Assembly (NCBI GenBank): GCA_948567375.1 | Contig: OX419759.1 | Coordinates: forward strand, 48,078,593 to 48,142,592 | Origin: Lunularia cruciata | Lineage: Eukaryota; Streptophyta; Marchantiopsida; Lunulariales; Lunulariaceae | Reading direction: 5' to 3' | DNA length: 64,000 bases | Shown: piece after piece, positions 34,021 through 44,111 of the stretch | Numbering within the stretch: position 1 is the first letter of the stretch | How the letters are laid out: each line of letters opens with the position of its first letter | Program-made: the position numbers and the translations under genes | Notes under the pieces: model-generated | What the model was told of the DNA's origin: nothing | Database searches by the model: none | The model's input: the letters and a program-made list of their open reading frames with translations, nothing else

Positions 34021-34665
34021 CTACTTGAGGTGCAACCCTTGCCGCCAAAGTATCAAAAGTTCCACCATACTTGTAGCCTTGAGGAGGATCACAACCTCCT
34101 TCACCACCAAATCACTCTCATCCCCTTCCAAACTCTCCTCCATGCGAATTGCAATCTTGATAGCTTCAACCTTGGAAGAAGATTTCTCATATCTCACCTT
34201 GCTTCTAATTTGTGGTTTCAATCCTCCCACAAAATTCTTGGTGAGCATGGCTCCTATGCCAATCATAGTAATCTCCATGTCATCCCCACCCTTCCTCAAC
34301 ACTTTGCAAAATCTGAACTCTAACTTTTCCACTCTTTCCACATAGACTCTCACTTTCTCTCCATCTCCTTGTTTGAGAAAGGTAACCTCACTCATCAATC
34401 TCTCATAACTCTCATCTGGGAGAAAGTTCTCAATGATTGCTGAAGTCAAACTCTCCCAAGACTCTTCTTCCACATCTCTCCTTTCTCTCTTTTGGTATTC
34501 TAACTCATGCCATGTAAGTGTTGCATCCTCAAAGAAATTTGGTAATAATGAGGCCCACTCATTCTTCATTCTCTCATTATTTCCTATGCAAGCTCTCTTG
34601 AAGTCTCTCACAAAGGTCTCCACATCTTTTCTATCCTTGCTAAAGAAAACTGGATTTCTCCCCAT
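34021..34665 (-). pseudogene. G1 gag capsid domain
   Basis: Starts MGRNPVFFSKDRKDVETFVR and contains LTWHELEYQKR and FLPDESYERLMSEVTFLKQG, the retrotransposon gag pattern (aromatic-rich helices with W near the middle, then a long basic C-terminal helix). About the last 30 residues are out of frame, so a frameshift lies near 34,100. A second copy of part of this domain occurs at 54,137-54,052. Confidence 0.8.
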
Positions 34666-34674
34666 CTTAACCCC

Positions 34675-34740
34675 TCACTATCTTTCTTTTCTCTTTCTTT
34701 TCTTTTTCTTTTTCTTTTTTCTTTTCTTCCACTCTATAAC
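34675..34740 (+). repeat. CTTTT-type microsatellite in the G1 leader
   Basis: A run of cttttct/ctttttc units just upstream of the gag start (purine-rich on the element strand). The equivalent place in the second copy, 54,370-54,415, has a shorter version. Confidence 0.7.
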
Positions 34741-35920
34741 TAATAGAATATATACATGACTAACACCATTTGAGAATAATCCACTCTAGTGAACACAAAA
34801 GGTTCAGGTTGCTCCAAGCTTTCTATAGCAACATCAAATCCTAGAGTGCATATTAATCTAACTCTCATCGGCAGTTTATCCATAAGTTGAAAGATTATCC
34901 CCATCACTAATCTTGAGAACTAGCTGATGAAGGTGGTAGTACTTCTATAGCTGTACTAAGACTCTCTCCAAGCTCTTTCACCAAAGTCTCCAAAAGTGCT
35001 TTTACTCCACTATACTCATGTCTTTTTGGAAGTCCTTCCACTCCACAAACCTCACACAACTCCTTGGGCTTAGATCTTCTCCCTCCCAATCTTGGTGAAG
35101 AAGGTCCAACATGCAAACCCAAGTTAAGTAAGCCTCTCCCTTCCCTCAATCTCTTGCTCTCAAAGGTCAATGGACATGAACTTGCCTTATGTCTCTTCTC
35201 TCCACCTAGAAAGCACTTAGACTCACTCTTTCCTCCAAGTGGCGTAGGTTTTTGGATCCTCTCAATACTCTATTCAAATTCTATTGTAAACTCTCTTTTC
35301 CTCAAATCCTCCCCTAAAATCACCTCAAACCCTTTGGGAACCTTGCATAGCCTCAATTTCCATTCTTGATGACCCTTTATGTTCCCAAGATGAATCTAAA
35401 CACTCAAATATGCTTTTTGTTGCTCTCAAACTCCTCATGCATGAGATCTCAGTTCTGCATATTTGACATTTCTTCACAATTTCACTCAAAGCTCTTAACT
35501 AGTATGTGAAAGTCCTCTAAAATTTTGCCCACTTGGTAACAACTCCAGGTCATCACTCCCTGCAAAATTTCATATATTTTCATTGAGCCATTTGGCCTAA
35601 AAACCTTTCTATTCAGCACACATATTTCAAATTTGGTCTGAAAACCATCCCCTTCACTTCTAAAACTCATAAATCCCTACTAAAAAATGATCTCTCTCTA
35701 ATTTTTGTGTCAGCAGGTAGAATATAATATAATGGATTTTCTTGGAAAGTTTCACAATAATTCATTGAAAATTAAGGAAATGACAGACTCTGTACAATTT
35801 TCTAGATAGCATGTAGCATGCGGAAGCAATTTACTCTATAAACTTTCAAAACTTCTAGCCCAATGTGCATAATAGCTCTCACAATAATTCCAAGTGTGCT
35901 AACTAAAGGACAACCCAAGC
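34741..35920 (-). other. G1 leader region with a short conserved ORF
   Basis: A minus-strand ORF at 35,170-34,907 contains ELCEVCGVEGLPKRHEYSG and LLETLVKELGESLST. The second copy at 54,807-54,592 keeps the same frame (ELCEVCGVEGLLKVHECSG, LLETLVKALGESLST) with many synonymous-looking changes. A small leader protein upstream of gag is possible. From about 35,300 to 35,920 the sequence matches neither the leader nor the LTR of the second copy, so something was deleted or inserted here. Confidence 0.45.
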
Positions 35921-35986
35921 TATCAAGTACTTATAATACCAAGCTAAATATCACAATATCACACATATGCACAAATGGGTGTTGTA

Positions 35987-37740
35987 GTGCAGGAGTGGAA
36001 GGTTGGGACTGAGAATGATTTTTGAAGGTAGGGCTTGCTTGAGAGTGTGTGGATAGGGAGAAAAGTTCCCATAGGAATGTGAAGAGGGTTTTGTGAGGAC
36101 AGCAAGAAGGAAATTTTTGCAGGAATGTAAAGGCTGGAGAAATGCATGAGTTGAAAGCTTGGACAGAGGGGAGATTGATGGAATGTAAGGGCAGAACTGT
36201 GAAGGGATTTGGAGAGGTGCTGGAAGGCAATTTTCCCAAGATTGTGAAGGAGTTTGGTGAGGTGCAAGAAGGCAATTTTCACAAGATTGTGAAGGAATTT
36301 GGTGAGGTGCAGGAAGGCAATTTTCAAATGAATGTGAGGGGTTTTGTGAGGATAGCAAGAAGGCAAATTTTTGCAGGAATGTGAAGACTGGAGAAATGAG
36401 TTGAAAGCTTGGACCAAGGGGAGATTTATCAAATGTAAGGGCTGAAGAGGAGTTGGAAAGCTTGGACAGAGGGGAGATTTATTGAATGTAAGGGCTAGAG
36501 AGGAGTTGGAAAGCTTGGACATAGAGGAGACTATGCATGACATAAAACAAAGAGGAGGATTTCTGAAATGTGAGAGAATGCCTGATCTGGCTGAACACAG
36601 AGGAGACTTTGCTAACATAAAACAGAGAGGAGGATTTCCAAAATGTGAGAAAATGCCTGATTTGGCTGAACATGGAAGAGGGTGTGCAAGACATGAAGGG
36701 TAATGCTTTGAGAGAATACCTGGTCTGGCTGATTAGGGAAGAGGACATGAAGGGTAATGCTTCAAAGGAAGACCTGAAGAGAGAGAAGAAACTCTAGAGG
36801 GTTTGGACAAGAAAAGGAGAGGAATTGTGAGAAAGAGGGAAGGTATTGGAGAAGTGGTTGCATAGGAGAGTATTTTTGAAGGAGAAGAGACCTGGTTGTG
36901 CAAGAGTTTAAGAGTTTGGACAGAGGTAAGGTAGAAGGGAAATCAAGAGAGAGGGTATTGGAGAAGTAGAAGGTAGAGGAGAGTATTTTCAAAGGAAAAG
37001 GATTTTTGGGAGATCTTGTGTTGGATAGAGAACTGGACAGAGAAGGAAGAGATTGGGAAGGAGTTTCAAGAGATATTGTGTTGGACAGAGCCCCGGACAG
37101 CCCTGGACAGAGAAGTGAGAAGGGGAAGGAATTTTTGAGAGATTTTGCACTGGACAGAACTAAGGATGTAATATCAAAAGTGAGGAAGAGTGCTTAAGGA
37201 GAGAGTGAGATGAGTTTTGAGAGGATTGACAGAAAAAAGTTCCTTTTGAGGAGAGTGCTCAAGAGAATGAGATGAACTTTGAGAGGATAGGGTTTTACAA
37301 GACAAGGACTGCACTTTGAGGGAAGAATTGTGACTGATCAGGAGACATCCAGGAGAAATTTTTGAGTTTGTTGTGAAGGTTTGAGAGTGAGCCAAGAGAG
37401 ACAAACAGAGAGGAGTTTTTTAACTTTATAGTGAGGACCAGGAGAGTTGGAGACAAAGATCTTTTGAGGTTTAGAGAGGACTGAGCAGGAGAAAAGCAGA
37501 AAATTCAAAGCTTGTAATGATGGCTCAAAGCAAAGCAAGAGAACTGGACACAATAGAGTAGTTCTCGAAGGTTGGGGAATGGCTGATGTTGGGCAGAAGA
37601 TAGAGAGGCCATTTTCTTGAAGGTGATGTGAAGGTCTGATGCTGAAGTGATAGGGCAGACAGAAGAGAAGGAGAGGCTTTGAATGCTGAGTGGTGAGTGA
37701 CAATTTGATAAAAAAGAAGGAGTTGAGAAGATTGTCTGCA
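35987..37740 (+). repeat. purine-rich arm right of gypsy G1
   Basis: About 1.75 kb in which the plus strand is dominated by A and G. The minus strand has the same Ser/Leu/Pro/His-rich pseudo-reading in several frames as the plus strand of 26.66-29.1 kb. It contains a 45-bp tandem repeat and a duplicated unit of about 75 bp near 36,535-36,685 (ataaaacaaagaggaggattt...cctgatctggctgaacac). No supported gene. Confidence 0.7.
36213..36350 (-). repeat. 45-bp tandem repeat, three copies
   Basis: gaggtgc(t/a)(g)gaaggcaatttt starts at about 36,214, 36,259 and 36,304. On the minus strand it would encode a 15-residue repeat (for example PSQSCENCLLAPHQT), but given the strand-biased composition I treat this as a minisatellite. 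Confidence 0.85.
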
Positions 37741-38387
37741 TGTGATTGGGCAATTTTGGATGCTCAGCTGGAGTGTCTCGGTTGCCCAGGTGATAAATTA
37801 GGAATGGCTACTCCATAGAAAAGAGTTGTTTGTCTTGTTTGACTTATAGCTGTATGACTGGTTGAAGAGAATGATTCATGAACAGATAAATGTATTCTGA
37901 ATTATGGATGTTGTCAAGGGAAGGGCTGCATTTAGGAGCTCTTGGTCTAGTCTATATGATTGAACAGTTCAGTCATAGATACAGCCAGGTTTGATCACCA
38001 TTAGTTGCTAGTGGCTATTTCACAAGTCTCACCAGAGCCGTCTTAGGGATCTGTCCGAGCCAAGAGCCAAACCCACAGACCCGAACATAAAATAGAACTG
38101 GAGGTGATACTTTATAGGAGTAGAGCTACAAGGCCAAACACATTCAAACACAATTGAATGCTATAGATCAACTTTAGGCTACAAGATCCAACATACAAAC
38201 CCTGGGGGGGAAACCTACCCTAGGAACAATGAGAGCAACCTGACCTATTGGAATGAGCCTGCTAGCCGTACCGCAAAATGAAGAGAATATCAAACTTTGC
38301 GAAGACCCAAGTCATTAACACCAATTGCAACTAAGCACGAGCAGCCAGATGCCTTGTGCATTCTTGAGGACAAAACCCCATGACACC
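37741..38387. other. unassigned sequence between the purine arm and gypsy copy A
   Basis: No supported gene. At about 38,388 the sequence switches abruptly to a match with 45,090-45,110 (tgtaataccgtagctagtcc), which is the broken end of gypsy copy A. The flanking side does not match either copy. Confidence 0.5.
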
Positions 38388-39414
38388 GCCTGTAATACCG
38401 TAGCTAGTCCAGTGCTAATCCCACCCAACAACTGCAATAGATATATCCCCTCTACTGGATATTGTAAAGCAACAAATGTGGTATCCAGAGATGTCAAAGT
38501 AATCAACTTTGGAGGCTCATCCTCACACTCATCTACCGATGGTACAAAGGCTCCACTCCAATCCTATTGCACCAACTGATCTGCATGCTCCTGTAATGCT
38601 TCCTCTGAACTCCATAATGGAACATCCAAGGTAGATGGAACAATCCCACTTGTACTCCAAACCGAGTGATCTCCTCTAGTACAAGAGTATCCTTTGCATG
38701 GGTGTTCCCCTCCAACAAGTCACCGGACCAAGTAATTGCACCACTAAAAGCTAAAACTGATGTTGCCATGGTCCCGTACTGTAGTGAGCCAAGATTGCCA
38801 CAATTGAAGCATACTAGTAGGCGATAAACTTGTCCCTCACCAGATTGCCAACCTGGTCTATAGGAGGTTGTCTCCTCCTAATAGTCAATACTGAAACCCA
38901 TGGGGTCTAACATTGTCCCCTCAACTAGCACATCATATGACTCAGCTATTGTCGCAATAGCTTGAGTTGTCACCACCAAGCTATCAATCGGATGACCAGG
39001 CTGAACCTAAACAACAAGCTCTCCACGTGTGATGTTCTATGTCAAACCACCATCTAGAGATGTTTGGATCTGAAATGGACACCTCTCCACATTGGTCTTT
39101 CGTAACTCTAGACCAACAATTGGATCCTTCCCAAACATAAGGGATTGTGCACTAGAGTCTAACAAGATTCTCTATGGTGTAAAGACCTTCCCTGAAGGTC
39201 CCACCAAATGGAAAATCTCCCTCTGGTTATCCAATAGGACAACACTAGGTGTGAACTGTGCTCTCTCAAAGGCTGGTCTAGTTGGCACCTCCTCTAGTCT
39301 AGCCGTTGCTACCTGCCATAAACCACTGGTTGCTGAATAGATCCCGTACTCCTCAACCAAGTTAGCTCCACTACCAACCACCTCTCCTCTACTAGTAGGA
39401 GCCACATCATCTTT
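38388..39414 (-). mobile_element. gypsy copy A, left part: protease to methyltransferase motif I
   Basis: Parallels 45,090-46,085 of copy B. It retains TPSVVLLDN at the protease start (about 39,255-39,230), TWSGDLLEGNTHAKDT in the linker (about 38,735-38,690), and YLLQLLGGISTGLATVLQA, methyltransferase motif I, at about 38,450-38,393. It breaks off just after motif I. The right part of the same element is 50,775-54,051: the 5-bp sequence tcttt at 39,410-39,414 is repeated at 50,775-50,779, flanking the R1 element that split it. Confidence 0.85.
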
Positions 39415-40490
39415 TGTGACAACCCGGCAAATATCACTTTTGCGGTAATCAAGTAAGTAAAGTTTGTTCCCGCAAAGATACGACTCAAAAATTTCCAAAT
39501 ACAAGGCAAAGTAACAATTCTAGTTCTTCTTGGTTGTGTCTTTAATCTCTCAAGTAAAAACTACATCGAGAAGAGAGTAACAAGCTCACAATCTTGACAA
39601 CTTGTCACAAATACACACACACATAATCACAACATAGCAAATTTTGTCCAAACAACTCTTGATTGTGATTCTCCCAAAGACGGCACTTCACCATGAAAAC
39701 AACTTTGCCTTAAAATTTTGTTCTACCCCTCCACTGAAGGCACAACTTCCTTGATCAAAATTGCTTCACATCAACTTCAAGCTGCCCTCACAAATGTAGA
39801 ATACTACCAACACTACAATTCCTCTCAGATCTATCAAGGCATTGCTTCAATTGCACTTCACTCAAGATCCAACACACAGAGTAAAAATCAAGGTTGTGTA
39901 ATCTAACATCCAACAAGCACACTGACTTGCACTTCAAATTTTGCTACACACTCACAAACACACACACAGAGTTGACACTTGAAATTAAGCTCAAGTGATG
40001 AGCACTGAAAACAACACTTCACTTTATCTATCTTCAGAAATGAATACCGAACCACATATGACTTCGAATGCCACTCTTAAATAGTGAAGCAAATGATAGT
40101 TCTAACAACTAAGTGATGAGCACTGAAAACAACACTTCACTTGATCTATCTTCAGAAATGAATATTGAACCACATATGAATGCAAATGCCACTCTTAAAT
40201 AGTGAAGCAAATGATAGTTCTAACAACTATACCATTCTACAACAACTCTTCTAACTTGCAGATCCAAAATGACAATACATCTCTTCATATCTGCCTCTTC
40301 AAATCTCAAAACTGTTACTAATCCAATCCGATGTCTACTTCTTCCTTGGCTTTCAATCCCAAAGTAACTTCACTCACTACTACTCTATCATCGGGTTTCA
40401 CAACTCCTTATTCTTCTACCAATTCTAACATCTCTCCTTCCTGATCTGCAATTCCTTTAGTGGATAATCCATCTAACTCCTTATCTCCCA
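39415..40490 (-). mobile_element. R1 short-form element, left part, split by gypsy copy B
   Basis: Starts TGTGACAACCCGGCAAATATC at 39,415, the R1 right end in reverse orientation. It continues through the conserved 3' region (reverse complement of 8,040-8,828) and breaks at 40,490 within ...tctccca. The rest, 49,817-50,774, ends ggtaccaca. The joined length is about 2.0 kb. The flanking tcttt duplication proves that this R1 inserted into gypsy copy A. Confidence 0.9.
39993..40228 (+). repeat. 118-bp tandem duplication inside R1
   Basis: aagtgatgagcactgaaaac begins at 39,993 and again at 40,111; both units include the ctcttaaatagtgaagcaaa box (reverse complement of the TATTTAAG element). So this R1 copy has two TATTTAAG boxes. 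Confidence 0.9.
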
Positions 40491-40595
40491 TGTTGTGCGT
40501 ATAAACATTGCTACACAACATACATCACTGTCAACATCATACACTATAGAAGCACAACTCACACATAAGTCATACATAGACTCTAAAGTGCCACA

Positions 40596-40612
40596 ATCGC
40601 CCCCCTAGCTGG
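40596..40612 (-). other. copy B polypurine tract
   Basis: Minus-strand agctaggggggcgat followed at once by TGTGGCAC, a plausible PPT/3' LTR junction. The putative LTR beyond it is only 105 bp. Confidence 0.5.
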
Positions 40613-40767
40613 CGGTTAGGTCCCTCTAACTCCAGATAGCCATCTACTCTTAGTATATGGTATACCCTCTAATGGGCAAAGATCAGGAGGCCAGGTGCTA
40701 TGGAGCCCCATCGTTAGTCGCCTGTCTGCAATCTATACCATATAAAGAATGAACTAGCTATAGGTCA

Positions 40768-40905
40768 AGTACATCTAGGACATAACCATTGTCCTTGAGG
40801 AACCACCATGAGGGGAGGAGTCATACATGCCATATGCCATCCTCTTGAACAGCTATCACACACTAACATAGTAGCAGCTCTACCAAAAGAGCCACATAAC
40901 ATACA
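40768..40905 (-). pseudogene. PHD finger at the C-terminus of the copy B polyprotein
   Basis: Chromatin-reader zinc finger. The segment has CMLCG, then LVCDSCSRGWHMAC, then GQWLCPRC: the C4HC3 pattern with the GWH(x)xC core and the terminal WxCPxC typical of PHD fingers that read histone H3 tails. It is open with no internal stop and comes after the integrase C-terminal segment, which contains HVRNCAPCHLP (about 40,995-40,960). A frameshift separates them in this copy. In chromoviruses this position holds a chromodomain, so an analogous targeting role is a reasonable inference. It could be a RING or another treble clef, but GWHxxC...WxCPxC favours PHD. Confidence 0.8.
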
Positions 40906-40999
40906 CCTCAAGCTTGCACGTACAAGTGCCAAGGTCCATAGTACCATCAATGTTTGGAAGGTGGCATGGTGCACAATTGCGCACATGATCCTTCCAAAC

Positions 41000-42433
41000 A
41001 ACACTATCATGTCCTTCTAACACAAGGACTCCAGATGGCAAAACCTCACGCACTCTCAAGATAGTGCGGCCTGTAGAAACATCAAGTGTCATCGGTGTTG
41101 TCTGTTGTAGATATACGTAGTCGCCTCAATGAAATCAACAAATCGAGGGTCTATAACCTCCTCCTCGAATGGTAGCATAGCATAAAGTATCTCTATGCTG
41201 AGCAATCGCCAAGTTCTCAAAGGCCATCGGCATCACTCTCCGAAAGATCTCTACCCGCTGAGAACATGCGCTCATCCATACATCGTGGTCATCCAAGTCC
41301 AAAACTACAGTATCATCTCAATAAATGGCTGTAGGTAAATCAGGATCTCGTCCACAGAGTAGAAATTATGGAGAGAAGGATGCTAAGGAGGCTTGCTAGC
41401 TGAACCGATAGCCCATGGCCAACCAAGGTAACTAGAGATCCCAATCTCCCAAGTGGCCTCTCTACAAACCATACTTTTGCAATCCTCTCTTCACCGTCTG
41501 AATCACTCTCTCTGCTAAGCCATCTGCCTCAGGGTGATCTCAAGATGTAGTACGATGATCAATCAAAGCCTTGTCACACAAGACCTGAAACTCCCCCAAG
41601 AACTCTGTACCTTGATCAGTCAAAACCTCAGCTGGTGCACCAAAATGACTAAGAACTCGATCCAGGAACGAGTAAGCTGTCCCTTCACTAGACTTGTCAA
41701 GAAGTGCCACCAACTCAATCCACTTGGAGAAGTACTTTACCATCACCAAAACATGCCGATGATGTCTCACAGTCAGCGGTAAAGATCTAGCAAAGTCCAA
41801 ACTCCAACGGTAACCCAATCCCATGATAGGTAATGGGTGTAACTGTGGCGTAGGAGCATTGAATGATGCTCTAACTCGGTCACAAACCACACATCTGGCA
41901 ACAAACTGCTATATCGTGATCTGCATACCATGCCACCAATAATGACTCTAGAGTAAGCTATATGTACGCTTTACTCCAAAATGTCCTAGGTCCTCATGAG
42001 CATGATGGACCAACTGTGGTCTATGAGATGGAAGTGGTACTACTCGCACTCTACCATCCTCCCATACACGCAAAAGGTGTCTACACTCCAATCTGAACCG
42101 TCTGGCTTGCTGAAGAACATGGTCTCTCTCCTTGGCCCCAACTGTGCCACCCACAACACCAGTGCAAAGATAAGCAATCACTAAGACATCATCATGAATG
42201 TCTTGCTGAACTGTACCAATATCTTCACTCTTTGGATCTGTGACCTCAATAACTCCTCCTGTATGCGCTGAGAGAGATACCACCAAAGCCTCTAAAAATA
42301 TACACAAAAAGGCCGATGCATGCCAACTTAGCACCATCTCCTCATCTGTCTCACCATGCCAACGTGCTCCGGTCTGATCCTGCTGGCTGGGACATGGGTT
42401 TCTACTCAACCCATCCGCATCACGATTCACCAC
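41000..42433 (-). pseudogene. copy B integrase
   Basis: Zinc region: HHAHEDLGHFGVKRTY at about 42,000-41,950, then ARCVVCDRVRA near 41,895. Catalytic core: WSLDFARSLPL at about 41,805 (first Asp), VLTDQGTEFLGEF at about 41,640-41,600 (second Asp), then, past a stop, HPEADGLAERVIQTVKR at about 41,535-41,485 (Glu). So all three DD(35)E residues are present. The C-terminal segment (about 41,110-40,940) holds TGRTILRVREVLPSGVLVLE, an SH3-like gypsy C-terminal fold candidate. Several stops. Confidence 0.85.
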
Positions 42434-42764
42434 TCCAGGTCTGTGAACAACCGTGAAATCATACTCCTATAAAATCAGAGCCCATCATGCAAGCTTCCCT
42501 AAAAGCTTGTCGAACTCGATCAACCACTTCAGCGGCTGATGATCAGTGATGAGAGTGAAGGGGTTACCAAATAGGTAACATTGGAAATGTGCTACTGCCC
42601 AAACTGCTGCCAAGCACTCTCCCTCATATGAACTATACTTCGCCTCCGCTGAATTGTTGGAGCGACTAGCATAGGCCACCACAAACTCCTTCTCCTCATC
42701 ATCATGCTGGGTGAGCACCGCTCCAAGCCCCAACATACTCCAATCAGTGTGAACCTGAAATGGT
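42434..42764 (-). pseudogene. copy B RNase H
   Basis: VHTDWSMLGLGAVLTQ (first Asp), YSSYEGECLAAVWAVAHF (Glu) and TLITDHQPLKWL (Asp) lie in order at 42,755-42,520, with YDFTVVHRPGVVNRDADGLSR after a stop. That last is the usual gypsy RNase H end, reading directly into the integrase. Catalytic residues are intact. Confidence 0.9.
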
Positions 42765-43640
42765 TATCCCCTGATTGGTCTCCTCAAAATAGGAGCAAAT
42801 GTCAACCTCTGCTTGAGCTCTACAAAAGCTCTCTCCTGCTCATCTCCCCAACACCACTCCTGTGTAAGCTTGGTCAGCTTCGTCAAGGCCTTGGCAATGG
42901 CACAAAATCCTCTAACATAGCGGCGATAAAATTTTGCCAACCCAAGGAATGCTCGCACTCTGCTCACATCCGTAGGCCGAGGAATACGTGCAATAGCCTC
43001 CACCTTGGTCTGCTGAACACCAAGTCCTCCGGGGTAGATAGTGTGACCCAAATACTCTTCTTGCTCGTGGAAGAACCTACACTTCCCATGATGTAATTTG
43101 AGTCCATGAGATCTCAACCTCTCAAACACCTCCAACAACTGTCTCTCATGCTCCTCACAATAGTGCTATAAACCAAAATGTCATCAATATAGCACCGAGC
43201 AAACCCAATCCAGCTAGGATCCTATCTATGACCCTCTGGAATTCAGCAGGAGTGTTCTTTAACCCAAATGGTAAGAACCTCCACTGATATAACACATCCG
43301 TGCCGTGAGGATCAATAGCCCAAAATGTTGTCTTGGACTTATCCTCCTCCCTGATCAGCAACTGATGATATCCTGCTCAAAGATCCAAAGTACTGAAGAC
43401 CTTTGCATGCCCAATCGCACCAAAAAATCTCCTCCGGTGTAGGCATGGCATACCAATCAGCCTTGGTGTGTCGGTTGATAGGATGGTAATCTCCACACAT
43501 CCGCCTATCTGTATAGTTGCCATGCGTATCCTTCTTGGCTGGCATCATTGTCGCTAATGCATACTCTCCATGTGAAATCTCCACCAAACCAGCCTCAAAT
43601 AGGTCACTACTCAAGCTCTGAATCAATGTCCTCTCCATAT
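42764..43640 (-). pseudogene. copy B reverse transcriptase
   Basis: Pieces 43,638-43,339, 43,361-43,155 and 43,138-42,764 cover the RT: MMPAKKDTHGNYTDRRMCGD, then LYQWRFLPFGLKNTPAEFQR, the intact catalytic box YIDDILVYS (YIDD at 43,180-43,191) and YLGHTIYPGGLGV, FLGLAKFYRRYV. Two frameshifts near 43,390 and 43,175 and a stop near 42,764 kill it. Confidence 0.9.
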
Positions 43641-44111
43641 CACTATATCGATAAGGACGTCAGAAAACTGGTGTGTTGCTAGTCAACTCAATCCGTATAC
43701 CAGGTCCCTTTAGAGCACCCAAATCCTTCATACTGAAGGCAAAACAACTTGTGTGACTCCTCAAGAACCTCCAAACACTCTGTCTTTCCTCTCCAGTAAG
43801 CTTGGGTCCATGATCTGGCTCCCAAGTATCCTCTGTAACAATAGTAGGAGTGGAAGACGTACTGACTGACTGCTACACTGGGCCCTTGGGAGCAATAGTG
43901 TCATGCTCCCGACCACTAGAGGTCCCAAAACTCCCTCCACTCTGGCTGCAAGCTCCACACATCCTCTGGCTGCATCCCATGTGGACCAAGGGTGTAATCC
44001 AAGTAGCCCACGCTCACCTAGATGGACTCCAAGTAGACCACTCTCCCTAGTAGCTATTGGATGTGTCCCAAGAATACCATGTCCACTCGGTCCATCGCCC
44101 CCAGCATGTGC

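Larger units (their letters stand above)
29107..35986 (-). mobile_element. Ty3/gypsy element G1, nearly full length
   Basis: Minus-strand element with gag (34,665), CCHC knuckle (33.8 kb), protease (33.2 kb), RT (32.5-31.5 kb), RNase H (31.4 kb) and integrase (31.0-30.1 kb) in the usual gypsy order, so integrase follows RNase H. The 3' LTR is 29,107-29,797, preceded by a polypurine tract. The right end keeps only about the last 65 bp of LTR sequence. Flanking 5-mers (tactc and gtgca) do not match, so no target duplication is evident. Coding is broken by stops. No chromodomain is visible after integrase. Confidence 0.85.

Noticed and set aside
29107-35986. Target-site duplication of gypsy G1
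   Set aside because: The flanking 5-mers tactc and gtgca differ, and the right LTR is only a fragment, so the original right end is probably lost.
35931-36618. Three overlapping minus-strand ORFs with 15-residue repeats
   Set aside because: Same composition effect on the other strand. The repeat is a 45-bp minisatellite readable in all frames.
40765-41092. Chromodomain at the end of the gypsy polyprotein
   Set aside because: No aromatic cage pattern is visible. The segment is a C4HC3 zinc finger instead.
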